Below are positions 17,752 through 26,103 of a stretch of 64,000 nucleotides of DNA, piece by piece; positions within the stretch are counted from its first letter, which is position 1; each line of letters begins with the position of its first letter. The stretch covers positions 321,820 through 385,819 of the forward strand of contig CABJAN010000001.1 in assembly GCA_902363515.1 (NCBI GenBank). Reading direction: 5' to 3'. Source of the stretch: Bacillota bacterium. GTDB taxonomy: Bacteria; Bacillota; Clostridia; Lachnospirales; Lachnospiraceae. Below the pieces are notes generated by a model. That model made no database searches and was not told the DNA's origin. It worked only from the letters and a program-made list of their open reading frames with translations. Position numbers and translations under genes: made by a program.

Positions 17752-17860
17752 GCAATCCCGCATGTGGTACCTTCCAAGCTCAGCCTGCGTTCACTTTGAG
17801 CCTGTAGTCTCAAAGCGTACTCGACAAATTCGCTTGAAAGATATCCGCATGCGGGATTGC
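17752..17860. repeat. Structured intergenic element with 13-bp perfect terminal inverted repeat
   Basis: GCAATCCCGCATG (17752-17764) is the exact complement of 17848-17860. The pairing continues inward through a G-T wobble and GG/CC, then TACCTTCCAAGC against GCTTGAAAGATAT, and ends in an apical CTTTGAG/CTCAAAG stem. The whole 109 bases fold on themselves as one long hairpin. No reading frame or T tract follows directly. It could be a MITE-like or REP-like dispersed element, or a structured RNA in the adhE 3' region; only one copy is visible here. Confidence 0.6.
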
Positions 17861-17900
17861 TGGGTTATGGCAATTATTTTTGTTAAAATCTATCAATGTC

Positions 17901-18077
17901 CTAAATCTTAAATACTAATATAGCTTTATCTGTTCCGACCATAGACATAGTTACTAATTTATATCCTTTATTCAGCATTTCCTCTGATTTTTTCTCAATA
18001 GCTTTTGCTAAATCTTCTATACCAGTAGAACATTCTACAACAACTGATTTATATACTAAATTGAACATTTTACTCAT
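17901..18077 (-). CDS. Small soluble protein of unknown function, 58 aa
   Basis: 58 residues from ATG 18077 (MSKMFNLVYKSVVVECSTG...), or 55 from the internal ATG at 18068, which is better spaced from GGGG. The pattern MFNLVYKSVVVEC-x-EDLAKAIEKKSEEMLNKGYKLVTMSMVGTDKAILVFK looks like a compact alpha/beta fold. Its first ATG overlaps the TAA of the upstream 33-aa ORF (ATGAGTAA), indicating translational coupling. No family is recognised. The codon pattern is AT-rich, like the XRE gene upstream and unlike adhE. Confidence 0.6.
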   Translation of the reverse strand: MSKMFNLVYKSVVVECSTGIEDLAKAIEKKSEEMLNKGYKLVTMSMVGTDKAILVFKI

Positions 18078-18171
18078 CCCCTTTTTTGTTCTTTCTATCC
18101 CACCAAGTACCTGCTAACGAACAACTTCCGCCCATAACTATAAAGGCAATCATAATAAGCCAAAATTCCAT
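18070..18171 (-). CDS. Tiny membrane protein, 33 aa
   Basis: 33 residues: a single N-terminal membrane helix (MEFWLIMIAFIVMGGSCSLAGTWW) and a charged tail DRKNKKGDE. GGGG lies 8 bases before the ATG, and the stop overlaps the next start. It sits between an XRE membrane regulator and a 58-aa protein, so the three probably form one mRNA. The function is unknown; candidates are a small regulator of the XRE protein or a membrane peptide with signalling or toxin activity. Confidence 0.55.
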   Translation of the reverse strand: MEFWLIMIAFIVMGGSCSLAGTWWDRKNKKGDE

Positions 18172-18186
18172 GATTTTTTCCCCTTT

Positions 18187-18774
18187 TTAATTTGTTAAAT
18201 GCTGACAAATAAAAATTACAACAAAACATATAATAAGTGCGATTACACCTGCAATGAATGCAAATATGATTTTTTGATAATTTCTTTTTCCTATTTCTTG
18301 TTGTGTTTCATCATGAGTTAATTGTTTTCCGTCAATAAATGCCAAAATTTCTTTATAGGTTTGAATGTCATAGCTCTTTTTGAATTTTTCAATCTTACTT
18401 GCCGTATAGAGCGTTATTGCGAACAAACATAACCAGATAACAATTCCTATATTTCCCTTAATGCTAAATAAAGGATAAGCACTTACAGCTACAACTATTA
18501 ATTCAATTAGGAAAACTACACTTATCACATTAAACTTTTTAATTGTTGCTTTTTCTACAACCTCCCTCATCTCCTTTATATCGTCTTTTATAAAATTATC
18601 TAAAGACACATTGAAGATATCAGATAAAGTAATTAAGCTTTTAACATCTGGACAACTTTTATTTGTTTCCCAATTAGAAATGGTTTGTCTTGAAACAAAT
18701 ATTTTAAGAGCCAGCTCTTCTTGAGAAATTTTTTGTTGTTCCCTAAGTTTCTTGATTTTTAATCCTATATCCAT
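18187..18774 (-). CDS. XRE-family HTH regulator with C-terminal membrane domain
   Basis: 195 residues. Residues 1-65 form a Cro/CI-type HTH (IGLKIKKLREQQKISQEELALKIFVSRQTISNWETNKSCPD). After a short linker come hydrophobic segments around residues 82-104 and 108-125, and a third near the C-terminus (IIFAFIAGVIALIICFVVIFI). Such membrane-tethered XRE regulators are common in Firmicutes and may sense envelope signals. The two tiny ORFs directly downstream are likely co-transcribed. The sequence is more AT-rich than the flanking housekeeping genes, suggesting accessory origin. Confidence 0.85.
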   Translation of the reverse strand: MDIGLKIKKLREQQKISQEELALKIFVSRQTISNWETNKSCPDVKSLITLSDIFNVSLDNFIKDDIKEMREVVEKATIKKFNVISVVFLIELIVVAVSAYPLFSIKGNIGIVIWLCLFAITLYTASKIEKFKKSYDIQTYKEILAFIDGKQLTHDETQQEIGKRNYQKIIFAFIAGVIALIICFVVIFICQHLTN

Positions 18775-18889
18775 CTTGAATCTTCTCCTTTATTGTATCT
18801 GAATATAACTATTTTGTCTGTCAAAAGCCTTTAACATTGCCCTTTTTCCCTTGTCAAAATAGTTTTACATGGTTTATATAAAAAAGTTT

Positions 18890-19450
18890 TTAAAAGATTC
18901 CCAGGTGTTCCAGGAGGGTTTTGGTTCCTAACAGAATAAGGATGATTCCTCCGGCCAGTTCTGCTCTGGATTTGTATTTGGAACCGAAGATATTACCTAC
19001 TTTTACTCCTGTTGCGGAAAGAGTGAAAGTAATGACTCCAATAAAACTGGCTGCCAGAATGATGTTTACGTCCAGGAATGCAAAGGTGATTCCCACTGCA
19101 AGGGCATCTATACTGGTAGCGATTGCAAGAGGAAACATTTTTCTAGCTTCCATGCCTCCAACTGGACAAGTATTGTCTTTTTCTCTGGACTCTCGAATCA
19201 TATTGATTCCAATGAATCCCAGAAGGAAAAATGCAATCCAGTGGTCAATGGAGGTGATTTTGTCTTTAAACTGGCTTCCCAGAAAATAACCAATCACTGG
19301 CATTAATGCCTGGAAGCCCCCAAACCAGAGTCCCGCCAAAATCATGTGTTTAGGCGCCAGTTTTTCAGTAGCAAGACCCTTGCAGACAGAAACAGCAAAC
19401 GCATCCATGGATAGTCCCACTGCAAGGGTAAAAAGTGTAATAATATCCAT
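18890..19450 (-). CDS. mntP: Manganese efflux pump MntP
   Basis: 186 residues with six predicted membrane helices. MntP exports Mn2+ and protects against manganese overload. The duplicated signature is visible: [16 protein letters not shown] in the first half and [15 protein letters not shown] in the second, each with the conserved Asp. The ATG at 19450 is chosen because GAGG lies 9 bases ahead; a TTG two codons earlier is too close. No manganese riboswitch is evident in the short region upstream, which is shared with the divergent GH43 gene. Confidence 0.92.
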   Translation of the reverse strand: MDIITLFTLAVGLSMDAFAVSVCKGLATEKLAPKHMILAGLWFGGFQALMPVIGYFLGSQFKDKITSIDHWIAFFLLGFIGINMIRESREKDNTCPVGGMEARKMFPLAIATSIDALAVGITFAFLDVNIILAASFIGVITFTLSATGVKVGNIFGSKYKSRAELAGGIILILLGTKTLLEHLGIF

Positions 19451-19527
19451 TTTCAATTTCCTCTTTTCTTAGCATGTCCGTTTATTATAGCACCAGGATT
19501 CTACGGTGTAAATCACATATTTTTCTA

Positions 19528-19556
19528 TTTACCTGCAGCCGGAAAAATTTTATAAT
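19528..19556 (+). promoter_or_regulatory. Promoter of the GH43 xylosidase gene
   Basis: -35 TTTACC (19528-19533, weak), 17-base spacer, -10 TATAAT (19551-19556, perfect). A weak -35 suggests activator dependence, possibly the AraC-type YesN protein encoded at 24526-26103. Confidence 0.5.
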
Positions 19557-19591
19557 AGACCTAACAGCAAGAACGGAAAGGAGAATTTTTT

Positions 19592-21181
19592 ATGCTGAAA
19601 CATACTTTTAAAAACCCCCTGCTTCCTGGGTTTTATCCAGACCCTTCTATTTGCAGGGTTGGGGAAGATTATTATATGGTAACCTCTTCTTTTGTGTATT
19701 ATCCGGGACTCCCTATTTTCCACAGTAAGGACCTGGTTCACTGGGAACAGATTGGACATGGTATCCACCGTCCTGACCAACTGGATTATAAAAATTGCGA
19801 AACTTCCCTGGGGCTTTGGGCTCCAAGCATTCGGTATCATGAGGGAACCTTCTATATTATTAATACCTTTGTGTCCGAAGGCCGTGAAGCCAGAAGAGAC
19901 AACTACATTATCACTGCCACAAATCCTGCCGGCCCCTGGAGTGACCCTGTTTTTGTGGAGGGCGCAGATGGCATTGATTCCAGTTTGTTTTTTGATGATG
20001 ACGGTTCTCTCTGGTATGCTGGAAATTTCATCAGTGAGGAAAAGCTGTATGAGGGTCACCATGGCATTTATCTCAACGAACTGGATCCGGTAACCTTCCA
20101 GTTTAAAGGGCCACGCTATATTATCTGGGATGGCAAGAAATCCTACAGCCGCTGGATTGAAGCGCCTCATATTTACAAAAAGGATGGCTGGTATTACCTT
20201 ATGGTGGCGGAGGGCGGAACTTTTATTAATCACAGTGTCCAGATGGCACGCTGCCGCACCATTAACGGAGATTACGAAGTATGCCCAAGAAACCCTATTA
20301 TTTCTCACCGCCACATGCCTGTTCTGAATCCTATTTCTGTCACAGGACATGCGGATATTACTGACACTCAAAATGGGGAGTGGTGGATGGTGCTTCTGGC
20401 TGTGCGTCCTTATGAAGGCGGACATTATAATCTTGGTCGTGAAACCTTTATGGTTCCCATGGTATGGGCTGAGGACGGCTGGCCTATGATTGACAATGAA
20501 ACAGGTCTGGTAAATGAAGAAGAACGTCTGCCAAATCTGCCAAAATGTGTTTATCCCCCTATGCCGGAAAATGACAACTTTGAAAGCAGTACACTCCAGA
20601 TGCAGTGGAATACCATTCATCCACCTCTGGACATGTTCTACAGTCTTACACAGCGCCCCGGTTATCTCCGGCTGAAGCTCCGCCCGGAAGTCATGGAAGA
20701 AATCTGCACCCCTTCTTTTGTGGGAAGAAGACAGCGTCACAAAGAATTTCTGGCAAAGACAGCCATGGAATTTACCCCTTCCACACCTCTGGAAGAGGCT
20801 GGTATTGCTCTGGTACAGGACGACCGTTTCCATTACCTTATGACCGTAAGAGAAAAAGAAGGAAAACCTGTCCTTCAATTATGGAAAACTGAGAAAGGCG
20901 TCCGTACTTTGGTAAAAGAAACCGTGTTAAAAACTGGTGAAGGGGACAAAACCTCACGAATTTATCTCAGCGTCCAGGGACATACAGATGGTTATACCTT
21001 CTACTATGGGTATGATGAACAGGAAATGATTCCTTTTGTTTCTAACATGGATGGCAGCCTGTTAAGCTCTGTGGTAAATGAAGGCTTCACAGGAGCTTAT
21101 ATTGGTATGTATGCCAGCTCCAACCATACTGCATCTGAAAATCATGCGGATTTTGACTGGTTCAGCTATCAGGGAGAATAA
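19592..21181 (+). CDS. GH43 beta-xylosidase/alpha-arabinofuranosidase
   Basis: 529 residues, the size of a GH43 enzyme with a C-terminal beta-sandwich. The five-bladed propeller signatures are present: catalytic base Asp17 in GFYPDPSI, the pKa-modulating Asp in DGIDSSLFFDDDG, and the acid Glu in RWIEAPHIYKKDGWYYLMVAEGG. The C-terminal half from about residue 320 (ESSTLQMQWNTIHPP...) matches the GH43 C2 domain. There is no signal peptide, so it acts inside the cell on imported xylo- or arabino-xylo-oligosaccharides. It faces the GH3, sensor and ABC genes from the other strand. GGAG lies shortly upstream of the ATG. Confidence 0.93.
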   Translation: MLKHTFKNPLLPGFYPDPSICRVGEDYYMVTSSFVYYPGLPIFHSKDLVHWEQIGHGIHRPDQLDYKNCETSLGLWAPSIRYHEGTFYIINTFVSEGREARRDNYIITATNPAGPWSDPVFVEGADGIDSSLFFDDDGSLWYAGNFISEEKLYEGHHGIYLNELDPVTFQFKGPRYIIWDGKKSYSRWIEAPHIYKKDGWYYLMVAEGGTFINHSVQMARCRTINGDYEVCPRNPIISHRHMPVLNPISVTGHADITDTQNGEWWMVLLAVRPYEGGHYNLGRETFMVPMVWAEDGWPMIDNETGLVNEEERLPNLPKCVYPPMPENDNFESSTLQMQWNTIHPPLDMFYSLTQRPGYLRLKLRPEVMEEICTPSFVGRRQRHKEFLAKTAMEFTPSTPLEEAGIALVQDDRFHYLMTVREKEGKPVLQLWKTEKGVRTLVKETVLKTGEGDKTSRIYLSVQGHTDGYTFYYGYDEQEMIPFVSNMDGSLLSSVVNEGFTGAYIGMYASSNHTASENHADFDWFSYQGE

Positions 21182-21199
21182 AAAACATTTATGTAAACT

Positions 21200-21253
21200 A
21201 AAAGGGTTCCAGGAATCAGGAGACTTTTTCTCCATGATTCCCGAAACCCTTTT
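21200..21253. terminator. Bidirectional terminator between GH43 and the DUF4340 gene
   Basis: AAAAGGGTT (21200-21208) pairs with AACCCTTTT (21245-21253), with GGAATCA/TGATTCC and GGAG/CTCC inside. The A run before and T run after serve both convergent genes. Confidence 0.8.
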
Positions 21254-21264
21254 ATAAACAGGAA

Positions 21265-22296
21265 TTAAAAGGCATCCTGAATCTGTTTGATTAAATTTTC
21301 CACATCTGCTTTCTTTACCAGAAATCTCTGGGTGCCATTGATTTCCACCAAATCATAAGTATCGTCATACTGATAATAGGCCACACTGATTTGCGGCGCT
21401 GTGTCCTGATTTCTATTGTAGGTCACAGTAAGAAGCGCCTGGTTTTCTGCTTTTTCAGCCTCTTGTTTTGGCTCTCCTGCCAGCATCACAGAGGATAACG
21501 CCTGATATAAAGTGGTAAAATCTTCTTTTTCTACTTTCTTTTTCCCAAGCTGATATTCCTGCTCCTGTGTATTAACGGACATTTTGTATGTCTTATCTTC
21601 TGTCATAAGTTCTATGTTCTTTACAGTTTCAATGTTAATCAAAACCGGAATTTTCAGGATATAGTCATAGGGATTTAATCCATAAACACTTTCTAAAAGA
21701 ACCGCAGGAAGTTTATAAACTTTATCTTCAAATCCTTTGACTGCCGCATAATGATTTCCTTCCCCATCTTCATTTCCAAGAATGATTTCCGCTTGGGAAT
21801 CCGCGTACAGCGTACTTTTGGCTTTCTCAGCATCCTGGGTATTAACAAATTCCAGGGAAATACTGGTGGTGGAATCGGAAAGTCCTGTCTCTGTCCCTTC
21901 CTCTATTGGAACCGGAATCTGAAGATTCATTTGGCACAGGATATCAAACAAACCATACATTTCCTCTGTATTTACAGTCATGGTTTCATCATAAGGATTT
22001 AAGATTTCCCAGTAATCAAAGTCCATCTTATAATCTGCCGGCTCTTTGGACAAATGAAAAATCTCTTCTCCGTCCTTTGTAAGCACCACTTTCCGGATTC
22101 CATCCTGGATAAAAGCAGGATTTTCTACTGGTTTTGGCTCTGGCTTTTCCGGCTGTTTAGAAGCTTCTGTCTGCTTGCCTGTTTCTGTTTTGTCCTCTGA
22201 CTGTGTTGTTTTGGCGTCCCCGCACCCTGCAAGCAGCAAGGCAGCCAGGCACAGGCATAGTCCTGCCTGTTTTGCCTTTCCTGTCCATTTCTTCAT
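21265..22296 (-). CDS. DUF4340 domain lipoprotein
   Basis: 343 residues with a lipoprotein signal (hydrophobic core LCLCLAALLLAGC) followed by a Lys/Glu/Thr-rich linker and a globular part with DUF4340-like repeats (YKMDFDYWEILNPYDETMTVNTEEMYGLFDIL, YKMSVNTQEQEYQLGKK). DUF4340 proteins are extracytoplasmic and often occur near gliding/ABC-2 or spore envelope genes; their function is unresolved. It follows the GH3 gene by 34 bases and may be co-transcribed by chance or be part of the locus. Confidence 0.75.
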   Translation of the reverse strand: MKKWTGKAKQAGLCLCLAALLLAGCGDAKTTQSEDKTETGKQTEASKQPEKPEPKPVENPAFIQDGIRKVVLTKDGEEIFHLSKEPADYKMDFDYWEILNPYDETMTVNTEEMYGLFDILCQMNLQIPVPIEEGTETGLSDSTTSISLEFVNTQDAEKAKSTLYADSQAEIILGNEDGEGNHYAAVKGFEDKVYKLPAVLLESVYGLNPYDYILKIPVLINIETVKNIELMTEDKTYKMSVNTQEQEYQLGKKKVEKEDFTTLYQALSSVMLAGEPKQEAEKAENQALLTVTYNRNQDTAPQISVAYYQYDDTYDLVEINGTQRFLVKKADVENLIKQIQDAF

Positions 22297-22330
22297 ACTT
22301 TCCGTCCTCTCTTTCCTGTCCTTTTGCAGT

Positions 22331-24448
22331 TTACAGGGTTACGGAAACCTCCACCGGAGCTTTTCCTGTAAGTCCTTTGCTTCTGCTGTCTGGCTGGGAT
22401 ACCCCTGCAAACAAGGTAAAGTGTTTGCTGTCTACATGACGTTCTCCCTGTTCATCCACTACCATCATAGCTCTGTTTGGAATGGTAAACTTCACGGTTT
22501 TACTTTCTCCTGTCTGTAACGCCACTCTCTTAAAACCGCAAAGGCTGTAATTACGTACTGCCAGAGGAGAATCCGTATCCTTTATGTAAACCTGAACCAC
22601 TTCTTCTGTTTCTCTGCCATGATTCTCAACTTTGACTTCCAGTTCAATATCTGACTCCGCAGTTACCTGATTTACTACCTTTGCCTCTGTCACCTGTACG
22701 TCCCCATAGGTAAGTCCATATCCAAATGGATACAGGGCTTCTTTTTCCATATAACGGTAAGTGCGGTTTTTCATAGAGTAATCGGTAAATTCCGGCATTC
22801 CCTCCAGGTCTCTGTAGAAGGTAACCGGCAGTTTTCCGGATGGTGATACCTTACCAAATAATAAATCTGCCACTGCTTTTCCGCCTCTTGCTCCCGGATA
22901 CCATGCCAGAAGCACTCCATTGCAATGTTCCTCTGCATAGCTTAAATCAATGGCGCTTCCTGCCATAAGAACCACAATGGTAGGTTTTCCTACTGCAGTT
23001 ACCTTTTCGATTAATTCCTCCTGAACCTTTGGAAGATGGAGGTCTCTCTTATCTCCGGACGCATCGCTGTTTCCGGTATCTCCCTCTTCTCCTTCCAGGG
23101 TTTCATCCAGACCAACACAGAGAACCACCACATCACTGTGCTCTGCAGTAATCACTGCCTCTGAAATCCGATCCTGATTCCATGCCAGATTTTCCACTTT
23201 ATCCCTGGATAAATGGCAGCCTTCGGAATACAATACTCTTACCTCATCTCCCACTTCATCCTGGATCCCTTCCAGTACGGTAATATATCTGGATGCGGTT
23301 CCATGATAGTTTCCAATGAGGGCTGCCCGGCTGTTGGCATTTGGCCCTACCACGCCAATGGTTTTCAGCTTGCTCTTATCCAGAGGAAGCACACCGTCAT
23401 TTTTCAGAAGAACACTTCCTTTTCTTGCCATATCTACAGCAGCTTCCAGATGTTCCCTGCATTCCACTACTTCATATGGAATGTCATCATACTCACTGCC
23501 ATCAAACAAGCCCAGCAGATATCTGGTGGTAAACAGACGCTCTGCTGCCAGGGTAATCTCTTCCTCAGAAATTAAGCCTTCTTCCACAGCAGCCATAAGA
23601 TGCAGGTAAGTATTCCCACAGTTTACATCACAGCCTCTCTTCAGAGCCAATGCTGCAGATTCTCTGGCATTTTTGGTAATTTTATGATTTTCATGGAAAT
23701 CCCGGATTGCCCAGCAGTCAGAAACGTAATGTCCGTCAAACTGCCATTTATCTCTTAACACATCTTCCATTAAATACTGATGTCCACAGCAGGGCTCCCC
23801 ATTGGTTCTGTTGTAGGCTCCCATCACAGACTCTACATCCGCTTCTGTAACCAGCGCCTCAAAAGCAGGCAGGTAGGTTTCCCACATATCTTTTTTCGTT
23901 GCTTTTGCGTCAAATTCATGACGGATTGCCTCCGGTCCGCTGTGTACTGCAAAATGCTTTGCACAGGCTGCCGCCTTCATCACAGGTCCTTCTCCCTGAA
24001 GCCCTTCTACAAATCGCACACCCAGGCGTGAGGTAAGATACGGGTCTTCTCCGTAAGTCTCATGGCCTCTTCCCCAGCGCGGATCTCTGAAAATATTCAC
24101 ATTTGGAGACCAGAAAGTCAGCCCTTTGTAAATATCTCTGTCATGATGTTTGGAATATTCATTGTATTTTGCTCTTCCTTCTGTGGCAATAATGTCTCCC
24201 ACCTTCTGCATAGCATCTTCATCAAACGCTGCCGCCATACCAATGGCCTGTGGAAACATGGTTGCTACTCCGGCTCTGGCTACCCCATGCAGAGCTTCAT
24301 TCCAGTAGTTATAAGTAGGAACCCCCAGACGTTCCACTGGTGATGCGTCATACTTTAGCTGAGAAGCCTTTTCCATTAAGGTCATTTTTGATACCAGTTC
24401 TTTTGCTTTTTTTCTGGCCTCTGCCCGCTCATTCTTATAGTTTTTCAT
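22331..24448 (-). CDS. GH3 beta-xylosidase/beta-glucosidase
   Basis: 705 residues without a signal peptide, so cytoplasmic. The GH3 TIM-barrel runs from residue 1 to about 300 with the catalytic nucleophile Asp in GHYVSDCWAI and the substrate-binding KHFAVHSGPE; the alpha/beta sandwich follows (VVVLCVGLDETLEGEEGDT), then a fibronectin III-like domain near the C-terminus. Features such as WNEALHGVAR and SPNVNIFRDPRWGRGHETYGEDP are typical of the xylan 1,4-beta-xylosidase branch. The ATG at 24448 has GGAGG six bases upstream, better than the ATG two codons earlier. It is encoded just downstream of YesM/YesN and the sugar ABC genes. Confidence 0.93.
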   Translation of the reverse strand: MKNYKNERAEARKKAKELVSKMTLMEKASQLKYDASPVERLGVPTYNYWNEALHGVARAGVATMFPQAIGMAAAFDEDAMQKVGDIIATEGRAKYNEYSKHHDRDIYKGLTFWSPNVNIFRDPRWGRGHETYGEDPYLTSRLGVRFVEGLQGEGPVMKAAACAKHFAVHSGPEAIRHEFDAKATKKDMWETYLPAFEALVTEADVESVMGAYNRTNGEPCCGHQYLMEDVLRDKWQFDGHYVSDCWAIRDFHENHKITKNARESAALALKRGCDVNCGNTYLHLMAAVEEGLISEEEITLAAERLFTTRYLLGLFDGSEYDDIPYEVVECREHLEAAVDMARKGSVLLKNDGVLPLDKSKLKTIGVVGPNANSRAALIGNYHGTASRYITVLEGIQDEVGDEVRVLYSEGCHLSRDKVENLAWNQDRISEAVITAEHSDVVVLCVGLDETLEGEEGDTGNSDASGDKRDLHLPKVQEELIEKVTAVGKPTIVVLMAGSAIDLSYAEEHCNGVLLAWYPGARGGKAVADLLFGKVSPSGKLPVTFYRDLEGMPEFTDYSMKNRTYRYMEKEALYPFGYGLTYGDVQVTEAKVVNQVTAESDIELEVKVENHGRETEEVVQVYIKDTDSPLAVRNYSLCGFKRVALQTGESKTVKFTIPNRAMMVVDEQGERHVDSKHFTLFAGVSQPDSRSKGLTGKAPVEVSVTL

Positions 24449-24525
24449 AATCATCCTCCAAATTGCTTATTTTGTTCTTCTATTTTACCATATTTCTTTT
24501 CATATACCTCTCAATAATTGCTCTT

Positions 24526-26103
24526 TTACAGACAAATCTTGCCTTCCTTTTGAATTTCCTCTCTATATTTGGTCGGAGATTTCCCTGTATGCTTCTTAAA
24601 AGCAAGGGAAAAATAATTGGTATCCCGATACCCCACCATCATGGCAATCTTTCCTGTTTTCAGACTGGTAGTTTCCAGCAGGGATTTTGCTTTCTCAATA
24701 CGCTTACGCACAATATATTCGTTACATCCTTCTTTCGTTACTCGCTTAAACAATCTGGAGAAATAATTAGGCGTGATGTAAAGAGAGGCCGCTATATTAG
24801 CTACTGTAAGCTCTTCTGTTAAATGCTGGGAAATATAATACTTTGCCTGGTCTATAATCTCATGAACATTTTCTTCCTTTCCGCTTAACATCTGAGAAAG
24901 AAACATCTCAGTAACCTCACAGGCCTCTTCTCCTGATGCAGAGATAAGGCTTTTCGACAGCGCCTCCAGTTTCCCTGATTCTATTTCACCTAAATCCCCT
25001 GTATAGGAAAAATATGTTGCGGTGGCAATTTCGAAGCAAAGACGTCTCACTGTCTGCTGAGACAGATTATAAGACTGGGTCGCTTTACAAAACGTATGGA
25101 AAGCCTTCATCACATACTCCGGATTTCCAATGTTGCTGCACATGATTCCTTTCAGTTCTGCATAAATATCCCGAAAAATATCATTTTTTCTCTTTGCGCC
25201 AAAAGTCTGGATAATGTCCTGAATCCCTTCTTTCTCAGTATTGAGCAGATACTTTGCATCATTATAAGAAATATACAGATTTTCCATTCCTTCCGCAACA
25301 CTGCCAATAACCATTTTAGGATTGGTATCAAACTCATCCTTTAATATATCAGAAAGCTCCTCCGTTTTCTCCAAAACCGAATCACTCTCTTCCTTTAAAA
25401 AATATACCACAGCAATCGTTCCATCGTCATCCGAAAAGGTCACGCCATCCTCCTGGGCATCTACCACGCTCATACACACATTTTTTACAGACATGGCTCT
25501 GAAATTTTCTTCCGGCGGCTTCTGGGACATGTAAAGCGTTGGAACAATGAGTACCATCTGCAAACGTCTCTGACCATCAATCCCATAAGAAATTTTAAGC
25601 CTTTCCAAAAGTCCCGGTATTTCTCCTCTTCTGTGAATTAAGTCCCTCATGATTTTCTCTAACTGTGTCTGCTCTACCGTGCCCTGGGTGCGCTGCAAAA
25701 TCAGGGAGCTTTTCTCCTCCGCCTTTGCAGCTTCCAGATATTCCACCTGCGCCTTCACTGCCTTACTTAAAACCTCTTCATCCACTGGCTTTAAAAAGAG
25801 ATCCTGCACCTGGAGACGCAAGCTCTGCCTTGCATACTCAAAGCTGTCATATCCGGTAAGTACCAGTACCCGAAGCCTGGGCTGCCGCTTTCTGGCTGCT
25901 TCGATTAGCTGCAATCCTGTCATCTCAGACATCTGAATATCCGTAATCATAATCTCCGGCTCATATTCTTCAATAATCTCAAGAGCTTCCCTGGCGCTTG
26001 ATGCTGTAAACACCTCACAGATGCCAAGAGCTTCCCAGTCTATGACTTTTTTAATGCCCATGCGTATCATTTTTTCGTCATCTACAATTAATATTTTATA
26101 CAT
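24526..26103 (-). CDS. YesN-type AraC response regulator
   Basis: 525 residues. An N-terminal receiver domain has phospho-acceptor Asp55 (EIMITDIQMSEMTG) and the KP motif (DLFLKPVDEE). After a long middle region, the C-terminal 100 residues are an AraC/XylS double HTH (ELTVANIAASLYITPNYFSRLFKRVTKEG, VGYRDTNYFSLAFKKHTGKSPTKYRE). It overlaps the preceding kinase gene by 8 bases and is its likely partner. Such pairs activate carbohydrate transport and hydrolase genes, here presumably the ABC transporter, GH3 and GH43. Confidence 0.94.
   Translation of the reverse strand: MYKILIVDDEKMIRMGIKKVIDWEALGICEVFTASSAREALEIIEEYEPEIMITDIQMSEMTGLQLIEAARKRQPRLRVLVLTGYDSFEYARQSLRLQVQDLFLKPVDEEVLSKAVKAQVEYLEAAKAEEKSSLILQRTQGTVEQTQLEKIMRDLIHRRGEIPGLLERLKISYGIDGQRRLQMVLIVPTLYMSQKPPEENFRAMSVKNVCMSVVDAQEDGVTFSDDDGTIAVVYFLKEESDSVLEKTEELSDILKDEFDTNPKMVIGSVAEGMENLYISYNDAKYLLNTEKEGIQDIIQTFGAKRKNDIFRDIYAELKGIMCSNIGNPEYVMKAFHTFCKATQSYNLSQQTVRRLCFEIATATYFSYTGDLGEIESGKLEALSKSLISASGEEACEVTEMFLSQMLSGKEENVHEIIDQAKYYISQHLTEELTVANIAASLYITPNYFSRLFKRVTKEGCNEYIVRKRIEKAKSLLETTSLKTGKIAMMVGYRDTNYFSLAFKKHTGKSPTKYREEIQKEGKICL

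Noticed and set aside
19451..19591. Manganese riboswitch upstream of mntP
   Set aside because: The space is only about 140 bases shared with a divergent promoter, and no yybP-ykoY-type conserved loop was recognised.
19550..20878. 442-codon minus-strand frame opposite the GH43 gene
   Set aside because: The plus strand encodes a complete GH43 enzyme with catalytic motifs; the antisense translation matches no recognisable domain and has no ribosome site.
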